NCBI RefSeq assembly: GCF_026967795.1
Contig: NZ_JAPVBH010000004.1
Location: forward strand, 124,001 to 188,000
DNA length: 64,000 bases
Direction: 5' to 3'
Source: Modestobacter sp. VKM Ac-2986
GTDB taxonomy: Bacteria > Actinomycetota > Actinomycetes > Mycobacteriales > Geodermatophilaceae
Both the position numbers and the translations under genes were made by a program. Positions 41,076 to 53,130 of the stretch are shown in pieces. The notes under the pieces were generated by a model. It did not search any database. It had not been told where the DNA came from and saw only the letters and a program-made list of their open reading frames with translations. Each line of letters starts with the position of its first letter. The first letter of the stretch is position 1.

Positions 41076-43106
41076 ATGACTGGCCGCGCTGACCTCCGCC
41101 TCGGCATCTCTGATGTCGCCCCCGTCGTGTCGTGCGGGTCGTTCTCGACCCGCGCCGTGGTCGGGGAGCACCTGCCGATCACCGCCACCGTGTTCCGCGA
41201 GGGCCATGACGCCGTCGCGGCCACCGTGGTCCTCACCCCACCGGCCGAGCCGGGGGCGTCCGCCACCCCGGTCCTCACCCGGATGGCGAAGTTCGGCCCC
41301 GAGCCCGACCGGTGGACGGCGACCGTCGTCCCCGACCGCGAGGGTCTGTGGACCTACCAGGTCGAGGCCTGGGACGACCCGCTGGGCACCTGGCACCACG
41401 ACGTCGAGGTGAAGGTCGCGGCGGGGCAGGGTCCCGAGGAGCTCGCCAACGACCTCGAGACCGGCGCCCGGCTGCTGGAGGAGGTCGCCGCAGGCGTCTC
41501 CGAGGACCACGCCGGCGTCCTCGAGCACCGCGCCGACCTCACCGCCGCGGCCGCCGCGCTGCGCGACGAGTCGCTCGAGCTCACCGCCCGGATCGCCCCC
41601 GCGCTGTCGCCGGCGCTGCAGGGGGTGCTGCACTCCCACCCGGTGCGGCGCCTGGTCACCGGCTCGCAGGTCCACGAGCTCTACGTCGACCGGCCGCGGG
41701 CGCTCTACGGCTCCTGGTACGAGTTCTTCCCCCGATCCGAGGGCCCCGTCGTCGGTGGCACCCCCACCCACGGCACCTTCGCCCAGGCCGCCGAGCGGCT
41801 GCCGGCCATCGCCGACATGGGCTTCGACGTCGTCTACCTGCCGCCGATCCACCCGATCGGCCACACCAACCGCAAGGGCAAGAACAACACCCTGGTGGCG
41901 CACCCCGACGACGTCGGGTCCCCATGGGCGATCGGCAGCGAGGACGGCGGGCACGACGCCGTCCACCCGCAGCTGGGCACGATGGAGGACTTCGTGGCCT
42001 TCGTCGAGCGCACCAAGGCCCTCGGCATGGAGGTGGCGCTGGACTTCGCGCTGCAGGCCACGCCCGACCACCCCTGGGTCACCAGCCACCCGGAGTGGTT
42101 CACCACCAAGCCCGACGGCACGATCGCCTACGCGGAGAACCCGCCGAAGAAGTACCAGGACATCTACCCGATCAACTTCGACAACGACCCCGAGGGCATC
42201 TACGCCGAGTGCCTGCGGGTGATCCGGGTATGGATCGAGGCCGGGGTCCGCATCTTCCGCGTGGACAACCCGCACACCAAGCCGCTGAACTTCTGGCACT
42301 GGCTGATCTGGGAGGTCAAGAAGACCGACCCGGACGTGCTGTTCCTCGCCGAGGCCTTCACCCGGCCGGCGATGATGCACCAGCTGGCCCGGGTCGGCTT
42401 CACCCAGAGCTACACCTACTTCACCTGGCGCACCGAGGCCTGGGAGCTGCGGGAGTACGGCGAGGAGCTGGCCGCCAACGCGCACTACATGCGGCCCAAC
42501 TTCTTCGTCAACACCCCGGACATCCTGCACGAGACGCTGCAGGTCGGCGGTCCGCCGATGTTCAAGATCCGGGCTGCGCTGGCCGCGATGATGAGCCCCA
42601 CCTGGGGCGTCTACTCCGGCTACGAGCTCTTCGAGCACGTCGGGCTGCGCCCGGGCAGCGAGGAGTACCTGGACACCGAGAAGTTCCAGCTGCGTCCCCG
42701 CGACTGGGCCGCGGCCGAGGCCTCCGGGCGGTCGCTGGCGCCCTACCTGCGCCGGCTCAACGAGATCCGCCGGGCCCACCCGGCGCTGCAGCAGCTGCGC
42801 ACGCTGCGGTTCCACGCGGTCGACAACCCGAACCTGCTGGTGTTCTCCAAGACCGACCCGGGCTCGGACGACGCCGTCCTGGTCGTCGTGTCGCTCAACA
42901 GCAGCTACACCCAGATCGGCACCACGGCCCTGGACATGCCCGCGCTGGGCCTGGACTGGTCGGACCGGTTCTCCGTCACCGACGAGATCACCGGCGCCCA
43001 CTACGACTGGGGCCAGACCAACTACGTGGAGCTGGACCCCTACCGGGAGCCGGCGCACGTGTTCACGGTGCACCGCAGCCTGCCCACCGTGGTCGCCCCG
43101 CAGTGA
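41076..43106 (+). CDS. glgE: Maltose-1-phosphate maltosyltransferase GlgE
   Basis: This 676-residue GH13_3 enzyme transfers maltosyl units from maltose-1-phosphate to alpha-1,4-glucan. An N-terminal Ig-like domain ([23 protein letters not shown]) and helical insertion precede the barrel, with [18 protein letters not shown], nucleophile Asp in [16 protein letters not shown] and acid Glu in FLAEAFTRP. The C-terminal part is the beta-sandwich ([21 protein letters not shown]). It is the first gene of glgE-treS-mak-glgB. The gene is essential in M. tuberculosis through toxic maltose-1-phosphate build-up, which is family knowledge only. Confidence 0.97.
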   Translation: MTGRADLRLGISDVAPVVSCGSFSTRAVVGEHLPITATVFREGHDAVAATVVLTPPAEPGASATPVLTRMAKFGPEPDRWTATVVPDREGLWTYQVEAWDDPLGTWHHDVEVKVAAGQGPEELANDLETGARLLEEVAAGVSEDHAGVLEHRADLTAAAAALRDESLELTARIAPALSPALQGVLHSHPVRRLVTGSQVHELYVDRPRALYGSWYEFFPRSEGPVVGGTPTHGTFAQAAERLPAIADMGFDVVYLPPIHPIGHTNRKGKNNTLVAHPDDVGSPWAIGSEDGGHDAVHPQLGTMEDFVAFVERTKALGMEVALDFALQATPDHPWVTSHPEWFTTKPDGTIAYAENPPKKYQDIYPINFDNDPEGIYAECLRVIRVWIEAGVRIFRVDNPHTKPLNFWHWLIWEVKKTDPDVLFLAEAFTRPAMMHQLARVGFTQSYTYFTWRTEAWELREYGEELAANAHYMRPNFFVNTPDILHETLQVGGPPMFKIRAALAAMMSPTWGVYSGYELFEHVGLRPGSEEYLDTEKFQLRPRDWAAAEASGRSLAPYLRRLNEIRRAHPALQQLRTLRFHAVDNPNLLVFSKTDPGSDDAVLVVVSLNSSYTQIGTTALDMPALGLDWSDRFSVTDEITGAHYDWGQTNYVELDPYREPAHVFTVHRSLPTVVAPQ

Positions 43107-43131
43107 CCCGCTGACACACTCACGTCCTCAC

Positions 43132-43170
43132 GCGACGGCGCCGGCCCCAGTCGCCGGCCGGCGCCGTCGC
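43132..43170 (+). terminator. Hairpin in the glgE-treS gap
   Basis: A 15-bp perfect stem (GCGACGGCGCCGGCC) with a 9-nt loop and no T run lies between glgE and treS. Because the four genes look like one operon, it may act as a partial terminator or as an mRNA-stabilising end for glgE. Confidence 0.55.
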
Positions 43171-43213
43171 CGCACCGATCCGCTTCCCCAGCAACGAACG
43201 AGGACCGAGTCCC

Positions 43214-45075
<1,862 letters not shown>

Positions 45076-45076
<1 letters not shown>

Positions 45077-45156
45077 TGGGCGAGCTGGCGAGGCCATCCA
45101 TGTGCACAGCAGCGCCGCGAGTGCGGACGACGAGCGCCAGCGAGGAGACCAAATGA
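45076..45156 (+). CDS. Bridging mini-ORF between treS and mak (26 codons)
   Basis: ATG 45076 overlaps the treS stop (TGATG), and its TGA overlaps the mak start (ATGA). It would encode MGELARPSMCTAAPRVRTTS plus ASEETK. No family is recognised. It may serve only to carry ribosomes across the gap. The DNA holds GAGCGCCAGCGAGGAG, also seen between gatC and gatA, and supplies the mak ribosome site. Whether the peptide exists is unknown. Confidence 0.4.
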
Positions 45157-46517
45157 GCGCGCTCACCGAGATCCTCGCCGACTGGATGCCCGGTCAGCGG
45201 TGGTTCGGCAGCAAGGGCCGTGAGTGGGCCGGGGTGACCGAGGAGGGCTTCTTCCTCGACCAGTCCGACCCGGCCCTGTCCGTCCACCGCGTCCGGGTCA
45301 GCTACACCGACGGGGCCACCGAGACCTACCTGGTCCCGCTGTCGTGGCGCAACGCCCCGGCCGAGGAGCTGTCGTCGGCCTTCGTCGGCGCCGTCCCGAG
45401 CGCCTCGGGGTCCAACTACGCCTACGACGCGATGCGCGACCGCGACGCCACCGTCCCGTGGCTGACCCACCTCGTGGCCGCCTCCACGGTCGGGCCGATG
45501 CACTTCCACCCGGCCGGGGTGGCCTACATCCCCGAGGGCGTGCCCGGCGACATCATCTCCGGCGAGCAGAGCAACACCTCGCTGGTCTACGGCGAGTCCG
45601 CGATCCTCAAGCTGTTCCGCCGGCTCGAGCCCGGGCTCAACCCCGACGTGGAGATCCACGACGCGCTGCGCCAGACCGACAACCAGCACATCGCCCCGCT
45701 GCTGGGCCACATCGAGATCGACGAGCCCGGCCAGGAGCCGTCCACCGTCGCGATGCTGCAGACCTTCGTGGCCAACGCCAGCGACGGCTGGCGGCTGGCC
45801 ACCTCCAGCGTGCGTGACCTCTACGCCGAGGCCGACCTGCACGCCGACGAGGTGGGCGGGGACTTCGCCGGGGAGAGCGAGCGGCTGGGTGAGGCGACCG
45901 CCTCGGTCCACACCGACCTCGCCCGGGTGCTGCCCACCGAGACCGCCGGCCGGGACTGGTACACCGCCGTCGCCGAGCAGATGAGCACGCGGCTCGAGGC
46001 GGCCCTGGCGATCGTCCCCGGTCTCGCCGAGCACGCCGAGGCGCTGCGGGCGCTGTACGCCGCGGTGGCCACCACCGACGAGCCCGTCGTCCGCCAGCGG
46101 GTCCACGGCGACCTCCACCTCGGTCAGGTGCTGCGCACCACCTCCGGCTGGATCGTGCTGGACTTCGAGGGCGAGCCGGCCCGCCCGCTGGTCTCCCGCC
46201 GCGAGCTGGACACCCCGCTGCGCGACGTCGCCGGGATGCTCCGCTCCTTCGACTACGCCTCGCGGCACATGCTGGTCGAGCAGCCGGAGGACCAGCAGCG
46301 CGCCTACCGCGCCCAGGAGTGGGCCGAGCGCAACCGGGAGGCGTTCCGCGCCGGTTACTCGGCCGCCAGCGGCATCACCCTGTCCAGTGACTCGGCACTG
46401 TTGCGCGCCTTCGAGGCGGACAAGGCCGTGTACGAGTGTGTGTACGAGGCGCGGAACAGGCCGAACTGGCTGATGATCCCGCTGAGCTCGCTGTCCCGGT
46501 TGACCGCCGGTGACTGA
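45153..46517 (+). CDS. mak: Maltokinase
   Basis: This 454-residue kinase phosphorylates maltose to maltose-1-phosphate with ATP. The N-terminal cap region is ILADWMPGQRWFGSKGREWAG. Kinase-like motifs are VHGDLHLGQVLRTT (catalytic loop) and IVLDFEGEPARPL (metal-binding Asp), and the C-terminal segment is DKAVYECVYEARNRPNWLMIPL. ATG 45153 has a strong GAGGAG site. It takes TreS product and feeds GlgE. Confidence 0.95.
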   Translation: MSALTEILADWMPGQRWFGSKGREWAGVTEEGFFLDQSDPALSVHRVRVSYTDGATETYLVPLSWRNAPAEELSSAFVGAVPSASGSNYAYDAMRDRDATVPWLTHLVAASTVGPMHFHPAGVAYIPEGVPGDIISGEQSNTSLVYGESAILKLFRRLEPGLNPDVEIHDALRQTDNQHIAPLLGHIEIDEPGQEPSTVAMLQTFVANASDGWRLATSSVRDLYAEADLHADEVGGDFAGESERLGEATASVHTDLARVLPTETAGRDWYTAVAEQMSTRLEAALAIVPGLAEHAEALRALYAAVATTDEPVVRQRVHGDLHLGQVLRTTSGWIVLDFEGEPARPLVSRRELDTPLRDVAGMLRSFDYASRHMLVEQPEDQQRAYRAQEWAERNREAFRAGYSAASGITLSSDSALLRAFEADKAVYECVYEARNRPNWLMIPLSSLSRLTAGD

Positions 46518-46595
46518 CGCAGGAGCCTGCTGCTCCGCAGCAGGACCGCACCCGACGATCAGCTGGACACCCAGAGGTACCTGGAAGGACCACCG

Positions 46596-49500
46596 ATGAG
46601 CATCGACGACGCGGGTCAGCCGCCGACCGAGACGCCCGCCGCGCCCGCCGACAAGGCCGAGCTCACGCGCCGGGTCGAGGAGACCACCGAGGCGGTGCGC
46701 GCGGCCAGCGAGGCCGACTCCTCCCCCACCCCGGCGAAGAAGGCCACGAAGCGCGCGGCGAAGAAGGCCGCACCGGCGGCCGGCGCACCGGCGGCCGACG
46801 CAGCGGTGGCGAAGAAGGCCGCCCGCCGGCCGGCCAAGAAGGCCGCCACCACGGAGACCAACGAGGCGCCCGACGGCCGCGACGAGCTGATGCGCCGGGT
46901 CGAGGAGACCACCGAGGCCGTCCGCGCGGCCAGCGAGGCCGACACCCCGCCGGCCCCGGCCAAGCGCACCCGCAAGGCCGCTGCCAAGAAGGTCCCGGCC
47001 GCCCCGGGCACGGTGGCCGACGCCGCCGCCCCGGCCAAGCGCACCCGCAAGGCCGCGGCCAAGAAGGTCACCGCCACCCCCGTCGTCGCCCCTGCCCCGA
47101 TCGCGCAGCCGGGCAACCCCGCAGCGCCGGCCGCACCGCAGCCCGAGCCGCCGAGCCCGGACCCGGCCGAGCCGAGCACCCCGCAGGCCCCGGCCGACGG
47201 CCAGCACGCCGGCACCGGCGGCAGCTCCCCTGCCGACACCGCCTCCGAGCCCGGCGCGGAGATCGCGCCGGACACCGTCCCCGAGCCCGCCGGCAGCGAG
47301 TCGGCGGCCCCGGACGTCTCCCCCGAGGGCGCTGACACCGCCCAGCCGGCCGGGTCCGAGGTGTCGGCCGAGCCCGTCGAGCCCGCCCCGGCGGTCTCCG
47401 GTGCCGACGTCACCACCGCCGACCTGGTCACCAGCGAGGTCACCGACCTGCCCGCGGCCCCCGACGAGGCCCCCGAACCCACCTCGACCGCGCTGGTCGA
47501 GGCGCTGCCCGACGGGCAGACGCCGGTGAGCACCTCGGTGCCGGCCGCCGCCACGCCGGCCGGCTCGGAGGTCAGCCAGGACGCGCTGGCCGCCGTCGTC
47601 GACGGCTGGTCCTACGACCCGCACGGCGTCCTGGGCGCGCACCGGCTGCCCGAGGGCTGGGCCGTGCGCACGCTGCGTCCCGACGCGGTCGCGGTCGCCG
47701 TGCTCGACCAGGACGGCACCCGCCACGAGGCCCGCCAGGTCTTCCGGGGCGGGGTCTTCGAGGCACGCCTCCCGCAGCAGCCCGGCGACTACCGGGTCGA
47801 GGTCGTCTACCCCGACGGCTCCGGCGGCACGAACACCTACACCGTCGACGACCCGTACCGCTGGCTGCCCACGCTCGGCCAGCTCGACCAGCACCTCATC
47901 CGTGAGGGCCGGCACGAGGAGCTGTGGAAGGTCCTGGGCGCGCACGTGCGCGGCTACGACACCCCCGGCGGCCGGGTCGAGGGCGTCTCCTTCGCCGTCT
48001 GGGCGCCCAACGCCCGCGGCGTGAAGGTCACCGGCGACTTCGACTACTGGGAGGCCCGCGCCTACCCGATGCGCTCGCTGGGCTCCTCGGGCGTGTGGGA
48101 GATCTTCGTGCCCGGCGCCCAGGTCGGCACCCGGTACCGCTTCCACATCCTGGGCGCGGACGGCCAGTGGCTGGTCAAGAGCGACCCGATGGCCTTCGCC
48201 ACCGAGGTCCCGCCGGCCAACGCCTCCGTCGTCACCGCGTCGACCCACGAGTGGCAGGACGCCGACTGGCTGGCCGCCCGGGCCGAGGGCAACTGGCACG
48301 CCCGGCCGATGAGCGTCTACGAGGTGCACCTGGGCTCGTGGCGCCAGGGGCTGTCCTACCGCGAGCTCGCCGACGAGCTGGTCGCCTACGTCAAGGACGC
48401 CGGGTTCACCCACCTGGAGTTCCTGCCCGTGGCCGAGCACCCCTTCGGCGGGTCGTGGGGCTACCAGGTGACCTCCTACTACGCGCCCACCTCGCGCTTC
48501 GGCTCCCCCGACGACCTGCGGTACCTCATCGACACCGCGCACCAGGCCGGCATCGGCGTCATCGTCGACTGGGTCCCCGGGCACTTCCCCAAGGACGAGT
48601 GGGCGCTGGCCCGCTTCGACGGTGCCCCGCTGTACGAGCACGGCGACCCCCGCCGCGGCGAGCAGCTGGACTGGGGCACGAACGTGTTCGACTTCGGCCG
48701 CTCCGAGGTGCGCAACTTCCTGGTCGCCAACGCCCTCTTCTGGCTCAAGGAGTTCCACGTCGACGGCATCCGCGTCGACGCGGTCGCCTCGATGCTGTAC
48801 CTGGACTACTCCCGGCCCGAGGGCCAGTGGGTGCCCAACGAGTACGGCGGCCGGGAGAACCTCGAGGCGGTGGCCTTCTTGCAGGAGTTCAACGCCACCG
48901 TCTACCGCGAGGTGCCCGGCGCGATCACCATCGCCGAGGAGTCGACGTCCTGGCCGGGCGTCACCCGCCCCACCCACCTGGGCGGGCTGGGCTTCGGCTT
49001 CAAGTGGAACATGGGCTGGATGCACGACTCGCTGGACTACATGTCCACCGCGCCGATCTACCGCAGCTACCACCACAACCAGCTCACCTTCTCGCTGGTC
49101 TACGCCTTCTCCGAGAACTTCGTGCTGCCGATCAGCCACGACGAGGTCGTCTACGGCAAGGGCTCGCTGATCCGGAAGATGCCCGGTGACCGCTGGCAGC
49201 AGCTGGCCAACGTGCGGGCCTACCTGGCCTTCATGTGGGCCCACCCGGGCAAGCAGCTGCTCTTCATGGGCTCGGAGTTCGGGCAGCTGTCGGAGTGGGC
49301 GGAGAGCCGCTCGCTGGACTGGTGGCACCTCGACGACCCGGCGCACCGCGGCGTGCTCGACCTGGTCCGCGACCTGAACACGGTCTACGGCGAGCACGAG
49401 GCGCTGTACACCCAGGACAACGACCCGGCCGGCTTCCAGTGGATCGACGCCAACGACAGCCAGGGCAACACCCTGACCTTCCTGCGCTTCGGCAAGGACG

Positions 49501-49862
49501 GTCAGGCGCTGGCCTGCGTGTCCAACTTCTCCGGGCAGCCGCACGCCGAGTACCGGATCGGCCTGCCGCGCGGCGGCCGCTGGCGCGAGGTCATCAACAC
49601 CGACTTCGCCGGCTACGGCGGGTCCGGGTCGGGCAACCTCGGCGGCATCGAGGCGGTCCCGGAGTCCTGGCACGGGCAGCCGTTCTCGGCCACGCTGACC
49701 GCGCCGCCGCTGGGCACCGTGTGGTTCGTGCACGAGGGTCCCGAGCCGGAGCTGCCGGACGACGGCCAGGCCGCCGACCCCGCGCTCACCGCGGCCGCCG
49801 AGGCCTCCGGTGACCTCGAGGCCGCTGGTCTGGTGGAGCTCCCCGAGCACGACCGGGGCTGA
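46596..49862 (+). CDS. glgB: 1,4-alpha-glucan branching enzyme with long N-terminal extension
   Basis: This 1088-residue protein has a GH13_9 branching-enzyme core from about residue 328 ([21 protein letters not shown]): two CBM48-like domains, then the barrel with nucleophile Asp in [13 protein letters not shown], Glu in [12 protein letters not shown] and [14 protein letters not shown]. The first 325 residues are unusual. A duplicated [17 protein letters not shown] helix, Lys/Ala stretches ([11 protein letters not shown] twice) and an acidic Pro-rich linker resemble histone-H1-like tails. A GGAAGGA site before ATG 46596 shows the extension is translated. An acidic tail of about 35 residues ends the protein. 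It is the last gene of the operon. Confidence 0.96.
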   Translation: MSIDDAGQPPTETPAAPADKAELTRRVEETTEAVRAASEADSSPTPAKKATKRAAKKAAPAAGAPAADAAVAKKAARRPAKKAATTETNEAPDGRDELMRRVEETTEAVRAASEADTPPAPAKRTRKAAAKKVPAAPGTVADAAAPAKRTRKAAAKKVTATPVVAPAPIAQPGNPAAPAAPQPEPPSPDPAEPSTPQAPADGQHAGTGGSSPADTASEPGAEIAPDTVPEPAGSESAAPDVSPEGADTAQPAGSEVSAEPVEPAPAVSGADVTTADLVTSEVTDLPAAPDEAPEPTSTALVEALPDGQTPVSTSVPAAATPAGSEVSQDALAAVVDGWSYDPHGVLGAHRLPEGWAVRTLRPDAVAVAVLDQDGTRHEARQVFRGGVFEARLPQQPGDYRVEVVYPDGSGGTNTYTVDDPYRWLPTLGQLDQHLIREGRHEELWKVLGAHVRGYDTPGGRVEGVSFAVWAPNARGVKVTGDFDYWEARAYPMRSLGSSGVWEIFVPGAQVGTRYRFHILGADGQWLVKSDPMAFATEVPPANASVVTASTHEWQDADWLAARAEGNWHARPMSVYEVHLGSWRQGLSYRELADELVAYVKDAGFTHLEFLPVAEHPFGGSWGYQVTSYYAPTSRFGSPDDLRYLIDTAHQAGIGVIVDWVPGHFPKDEWALARFDGAPLYEHGDPRRGEQLDWGTNVFDFGRSEVRNFLVANALFWLKEFHVDGIRVDAVASMLYLDYSRPEGQWVPNEYGGRENLEAVAFLQEFNATVYREVPGAITIAEESTSWPGVTRPTHLGGLGFGFKWNMGWMHDSLDYMSTAPIYRSYHHNQLTFSLVYAFSENFVLPISHDEVVYGKGSLIRKMPGDRWQQLANVRAYLAFMWAHPGKQLLFMGSEFGQLSEWAESRSLDWWHLDDPAHRGVLDLVRDLNTVYGEHEALYTQDNDPAGFQWIDANDSQGNTLTFLRFGKDGQALACVSNFSGQPHAEYRIGLPRGGRWREVINTDFAGYGGSGSGNLGGIEAVPESWHGQPFSATLTAPPLGTVWFVHEGPEPELPDDGQAADPALTAAAEASGDLEAAGLVELPEHDRG

Positions 49863-49878
49863 GGCAGCACAGGCGCAC

Positions 49879-49906
49879 GGGGCGGGGACCTGAGGGTCCC
49901 CGCCCC
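49879..49906 (+). terminator. Terminator after glgB
   Basis: A 12-bp perfect stem (GGGGCGGGGACC) with loop TGAG lies 16 nt after the glgB stop; GTCGTCGTCC follows. It ends the glgE-treS-mak-glgB operon. Confidence 0.8.
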
Positions 49907-50020
49907 GTCGTCGTCCCGGCGGGTGTCCGGTGTCCGGCGCCCCACCTGCCGGGTCGGCGCCGGTCCGGCAGGATGAGGACACTGCCGCCGGCGACGGCGG
50001 CCCGGACCGATCGGGAGCCC

Positions 50021-51427
50021 ATGACCTCGAAGCCCCGCCGGGCACTGCTGGGTGCCGTGCTGGGTGCGCTGGTCGCGTCGGTCGCGCTGACCGGCTGCGC
50101 GGCCACGCTCATCGAGGGCGTCGCGACCCCCGAGTCCGGCGCCCGCGCCGACGTCGCGCCGGCGGACTTCCCGATCATCGGGGCCGCCGACGACGACGTC
50201 GACGTCAGCGCCCGCAACGCGCTGGCCGACCTGAACACCTACTGGGCCGAGCAGTTCCCCGACACGTTCGGCGAGCCGTTCACCCCGCTGACCGGCGGCT
50301 ACTTCTCCGTCGACCCCGACGACCTCGACCCCGCCCGCTACCCCGACGGCCGGATCGGGTGCGGGCAGGAGATCGAGGCGGTCACCGGCAACGCCTTCTA
50401 CTGCACCTCCGAGCCCGGTGAGCCCGACGGCGACGCGATCCAGTACGACCGGGCGTTCCTCGGCGAGCTCGCGGACGGGTACGGCCGGTTCATCCCCGCG
50501 CTGGTGATGGCGCACGAGTTCGGGCACGCCGTGCAGGGCCGGGTCGGCTACCCGATCGAGCGCTCGATCAACGTCGAGACCCAGGCGGACTGCTTCGCCG
50601 GGGCCTGGACGGCGTGGGTGGCCGCCGGCGACGCCCCGCACAACTCCATCCGCCCCGGTGAGCTGGACGACGTCCTGCGCGGCTACCTGCTGCTGCGCGA
50701 CCCGGTCGGCACCGGCGTCGGTGAGAGCCAGGCCCACGGCTCCTACTTCGACCGGGTCTCGGCCTTCCAGCAGGGGTTCGACGACGGCCCGGTCGCCTGC
50801 CGGGACGCCTTCGGGGAGGAGCGCGTCTTCACCCAGGGCCGCTTCCGGGACGAGGACCTGCTGACCGGCGGCGACGCGCCCTACGCCGAGGCACAGGAGC
50901 TGATCGAGGCCACCCTGCCGGTCTTCTGGACGGCGGCCTTCCAGGCCCGTGGCGAGACCTTCCAGCCGCCGCGGGTCCAGCCGTTCTCCGGCACCGCCCC
51001 GGAGTGCAGCGGCGGCGAGCCGACGACCGACCTGGTCTGGTGCGCCGAGGACGCCACGGTCGGCTACGACGAGACCGACCTGGCCCGGCCGATCTACGAC
51101 GCCTTCGGCGACTACGCGGTGCTGACGGCGGTGTCGATCCCCTACGCCCTCGCCGCACGCGAGCAGCTGGGTCTGTCCGCCGACGACGAGGCGGCGATCC
51201 GGTCGGCGGTGTGCCTGACCGGTGCCTACACCGCGTCCGTGCTGCAGGGCGGCATCCCGGGGATCCAGATCTCCCCCGGCGACGTGGACGAGAGCGTGCA
51301 GTTCCTGCTGGAGTCCAGCAGCGACCCGGCCGTGCTCGACGAGAGCGGCCTGACCGGCTTCCAGCTGGTCGACGTCTTCCGCAGCGGGGTCTTCGACGGC
51401 CTCGCGGCCTGCGACATCGGCGCCTGA
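50021..51427 (+). CDS. Neutral zinc metallopeptidase lipoprotein (YpfJ-like)
   Basis: This 468-residue exported protein has an N-terminal signal with lipobox VALTGC (Cys about 28). The zinc site is HEFGHAVQ with the downstream Glu in NVETQADCFAGAW, the layout of the YpfJ putative neutral metallopeptidase family. Several cysteines suggest disulfides. ATG 50021 has GGGAG five nt upstream; an upstream in-frame start at 49973 would spoil the signal peptide. Substrate unknown. A palindromic repeat follows its stop. Confidence 0.88.
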   Translation: MTSKPRRALLGAVLGALVASVALTGCAATLIEGVATPESGARADVAPADFPIIGAADDDVDVSARNALADLNTYWAEQFPDTFGEPFTPLTGGYFSVDPDDLDPARYPDGRIGCGQEIEAVTGNAFYCTSEPGEPDGDAIQYDRAFLGELADGYGRFIPALVMAHEFGHAVQGRVGYPIERSINVETQADCFAGAWTAWVAAGDAPHNSIRPGELDDVLRGYLLLRDPVGTGVGESQAHGSYFDRVSAFQQGFDDGPVACRDAFGEERVFTQGRFRDEDLLTGGDAPYAEAQELIEATLPVFWTAAFQARGETFQPPRVQPFSGTAPECSGGEPTTDLVWCAEDATVGYDETDLARPIYDAFGDYAVLTAVSIPYALAAREQLGLSADDEAAIRSAVCLTGAYTASVLQGGIPGIQISPGDVDESVQFLLESSSDPAVLDESGLTGFQLVDVFRSGVFDGLAACDIGA

Positions 51428-51486
51428 GGAAGGACCCCCTCGCCCCCACCGCTCGCAGGCTCGGGGCGGGGCCCGGCGAGGGGGCC
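51428..51486 (+). repeat. Stop-abutting palindrome, copy 5
   Basis: This copy directly follows the metallopeptidase stop (51425-51427). Plus strand: GGAAGGACCCCCTCGCC, central CGCTCGCAGGCTCG, then GGGGCCCGGCGAGGGGGCC. Outer arms GG(A)CCCCCTCGC/GCGAGGGGGCC. Confidence 0.85.
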
Positions 51487-51516
51487 GCGTGCGAGGTGGA
51501 GCCGTGGTCGGCCGAG

Positions 51517-51543
51517 GGCCCCGCTGCCCGTGGCAGCGGGGCC
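51517..51543. terminator. Terminator between convergent genes
   Basis: A 12-bp perfect stem GGCCCCGCTGCC with loop CGT lies seven nt beyond the stop of the thioredoxin-like gene. Together with copy 5 the interval holds two separate hairpins, one per gene. Confidence 0.75.
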
Positions 51544-51550
51544 GGTCCGG

Positions 51551-52540
51551 CTAGAAGAGGGCGGACATCAGGGCGCGGCGGGCGGGGCCGACGCGGGGGT
51601 CCTCGTCGCCGACGATGCCGAACAGCTCGACCAGGTGCTTGCGGGCCAGGTCGCGGTCCTCACCGGCGGTGCGCCGGACGACGTCGAGCAGCCACTCGAA
51701 GGCCGCCTCGACGTCCCCGGTGCCGAGCAGGAAGTCCGCGGCGCGGGTCTGGGCAGCGACGTCGTCGGGCGCGGCACCGGCGGCGGCCAGCGCGTTCGGC
51801 CCGGCCTCCTCGGCCCGGCGGAACAGCTGCACCTGGCGCAGTGCGAGGCCGGCGACCGGGTGGTCGGGCTCGGTGTCGAGGATCGCGCGGTAGGCGGCCT
51901 CGGCACCGGCGAGGTCCCCGGCGTCCAGGGCGGCCTCGGCGGCGTCCAGGCGCGGGTCCTCGGGCAGGTCGTCCTCGCCGCCCTCGGCGCCGTCGGCCCC
52001 GGGCAGGGCACCGCCGGAGGTGGCTGCGACGAGCTCGGTGATGAACTGCCGGGCCTGCTCCTCGGGGATGGCGCCGGTGAACTCGGTGACCAGCTGGCCC
52101 TGCCACACGGCCTTGACCGCGGGGATGCCCTGCACGCGCAGGCCCTGGGCCAGGGCGGGGTTGGCGTCGACGTCGATCTTGGCGAGCACCCAGGTGCCAC
52201 CGCCCTCGGCGGCCAGCCGCTCCAGCACCGGCGACAGCTGCTTGCACGGGCCGCACCACTCCGCCCACAGGTCCAGCACGACCGGCACCTGGAACGACCG
52301 GTCGAGGACCTCGCTCTGGAAGGTGGCCTCGTCGACGTCGACCACGGCGCTGCCGGGGGCACCGACGGGTGCGGTGGCGCTGGGCGGCGGCGCGGCCTGC
52401 GCGCGGGCGGCTGCCTCGTTGCGTGCCTGGACCGCGGCGAGGTCGACCGCGCCGGCCAGCGAGGCCGCCATCCGTGCCTGCTGCGCAGCGGCGCGGGGGT
52501 CGGTGCGCGGGGCGGGACGAGCGGGACGGTTCGGCTGCAT
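51551..52540 (-). CDS. Thioredoxin-TPR protein (YbbN-like)
   Basis: This 329-residue protein has a thioredoxin domain (about 70-180) with intact active site LWAEWCGPCKQLSP and a C-terminal helical-repeat region (about 200-325: RLDAAEAALDAGDLAGAEAAYRAIL) like the co-chaperone YbbN/CnoX. The N-terminal 60 residues are Ala/Gln-rich and disordered. M. tuberculosis Rv1324 is the positional equivalent near glgB and fadA4. ATG 52540 follows GAGG; ATG 52552, four codons upstream, is an alternative. Confidence 0.9.
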   Translation of the reverse strand: MQPNRPARPAPRTDPRAAAQQARMAASLAGAVDLAAVQARNEAAARAQAAPPPSATAPVGAPGSAVVDVDEATFQSEVLDRSFQVPVVLDLWAEWCGPCKQLSPVLERLAAEGGGTWVLAKIDVDANPALAQGLRVQGIPAVKAVWQGQLVTEFTGAIPEEQARQFITELVAATSGGALPGADGAEGGEDDLPEDPRLDAAEAALDAGDLAGAEAAYRAILDTEPDHPVAGLALRQVQLFRRAEEAGPNALAAAGAAPDDVAAQTRAADFLLGTGDVEAAFEWLLDVVRRTAGEDRDLARKHLVELFGIVGDEDPRVGPARRALMSALF

Positions 52541-52582
52541 GACCTCGATCATCCCACCGCCGGGCAACCGGACGGGCCGGGG

Positions 52583-53098
52583 TCAGTCCGGCGGCGCCGC
52601 CACGTCCCCGGCGCCCAGCCGGATCTTGCGCAGCAGCTGGAACAGGGTGTCCAGCTCGTCCTCGGTGAGCGCGGACATGCCGAAGTCCGCACCCGTCACC
52701 GCCGCGGTCGCCGGGGGCACGACCTCGCGGCCTCGCTCGGTGAGGGCGGCCAGCACGCCCCGGCCGTCGGTGGGGTTGGGCCGGCGCTCGACGTAGCCGG
52801 CCGCGACCAGCCGCTCGATGGCGTTGGTGACGCTGGTCGGGTGCACCATCAGCCGGCTGCCGATCACCTTCAGCGGCAGCGCCCCGGTGCGGGAGAAGGT
52901 CAGCAGCACCAGCACCTCGTAGCGGGCGAAGGTCAGCCGGTGCGGCCTGAGCGCCTCGTCGAACTGCGAGATGAGGATCTGCTGCACCCGGAACACCGAC
53001 GTCGCCGCCCGCATGGACCCGGCCGGTCCGAAGCGCTCCTGCCAGGTCCGCGCCGCGCGTTCGATCGGGTCGAACGGCAGGCCCAGCGGTCGCACCAT
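52583..53098 (-). CDS. MarR family transcriptional regulator
   Basis: This 171-residue protein has a winged helix-turn-helix of MarR type: LTFARYEVLVLLTFSRTGALPL, KVIGSRLMVHPTSVTNAIERL (recognition helix region), then the wing with RRPNPTDGRGVLAALTERGREV. It probably represses a nearby or distant operon; the divergent or downstream target is not evident. A TAGTCT -10 lies 6 nt before ATG 53098. It shares strand with the oxidoreductase gene upstream, whose stop is 32 nt away. Confidence 0.9.
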   Translation of the reverse strand: MVRPLGLPFDPIERAARTWQERFGPAGSMRAATSVFRVQQILISQFDEALRPHRLTFARYEVLVLLTFSRTGALPLKVIGSRLMVHPTSVTNAIERLVAAGYVERRPNPTDGRGVLAALTERGREVVPPATAAVTGADFGMSALTEDELDTLFQLLRKIRLGAGDVAAPPD

Positions 53099-53104
53099 GG
53101 CTGG

Positions 53105-53110
53105 AGACTA
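53105..53110 (-). promoter_or_regulatory. -10 box of the MarR gene
   Basis: TAGTCT on the minus strand, 6 nt, then ATG 53098; no ribosome site. Confidence 0.45.
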
Positions 53111-53130
53111 GGTGCCGCCGCGGCCGGCGT

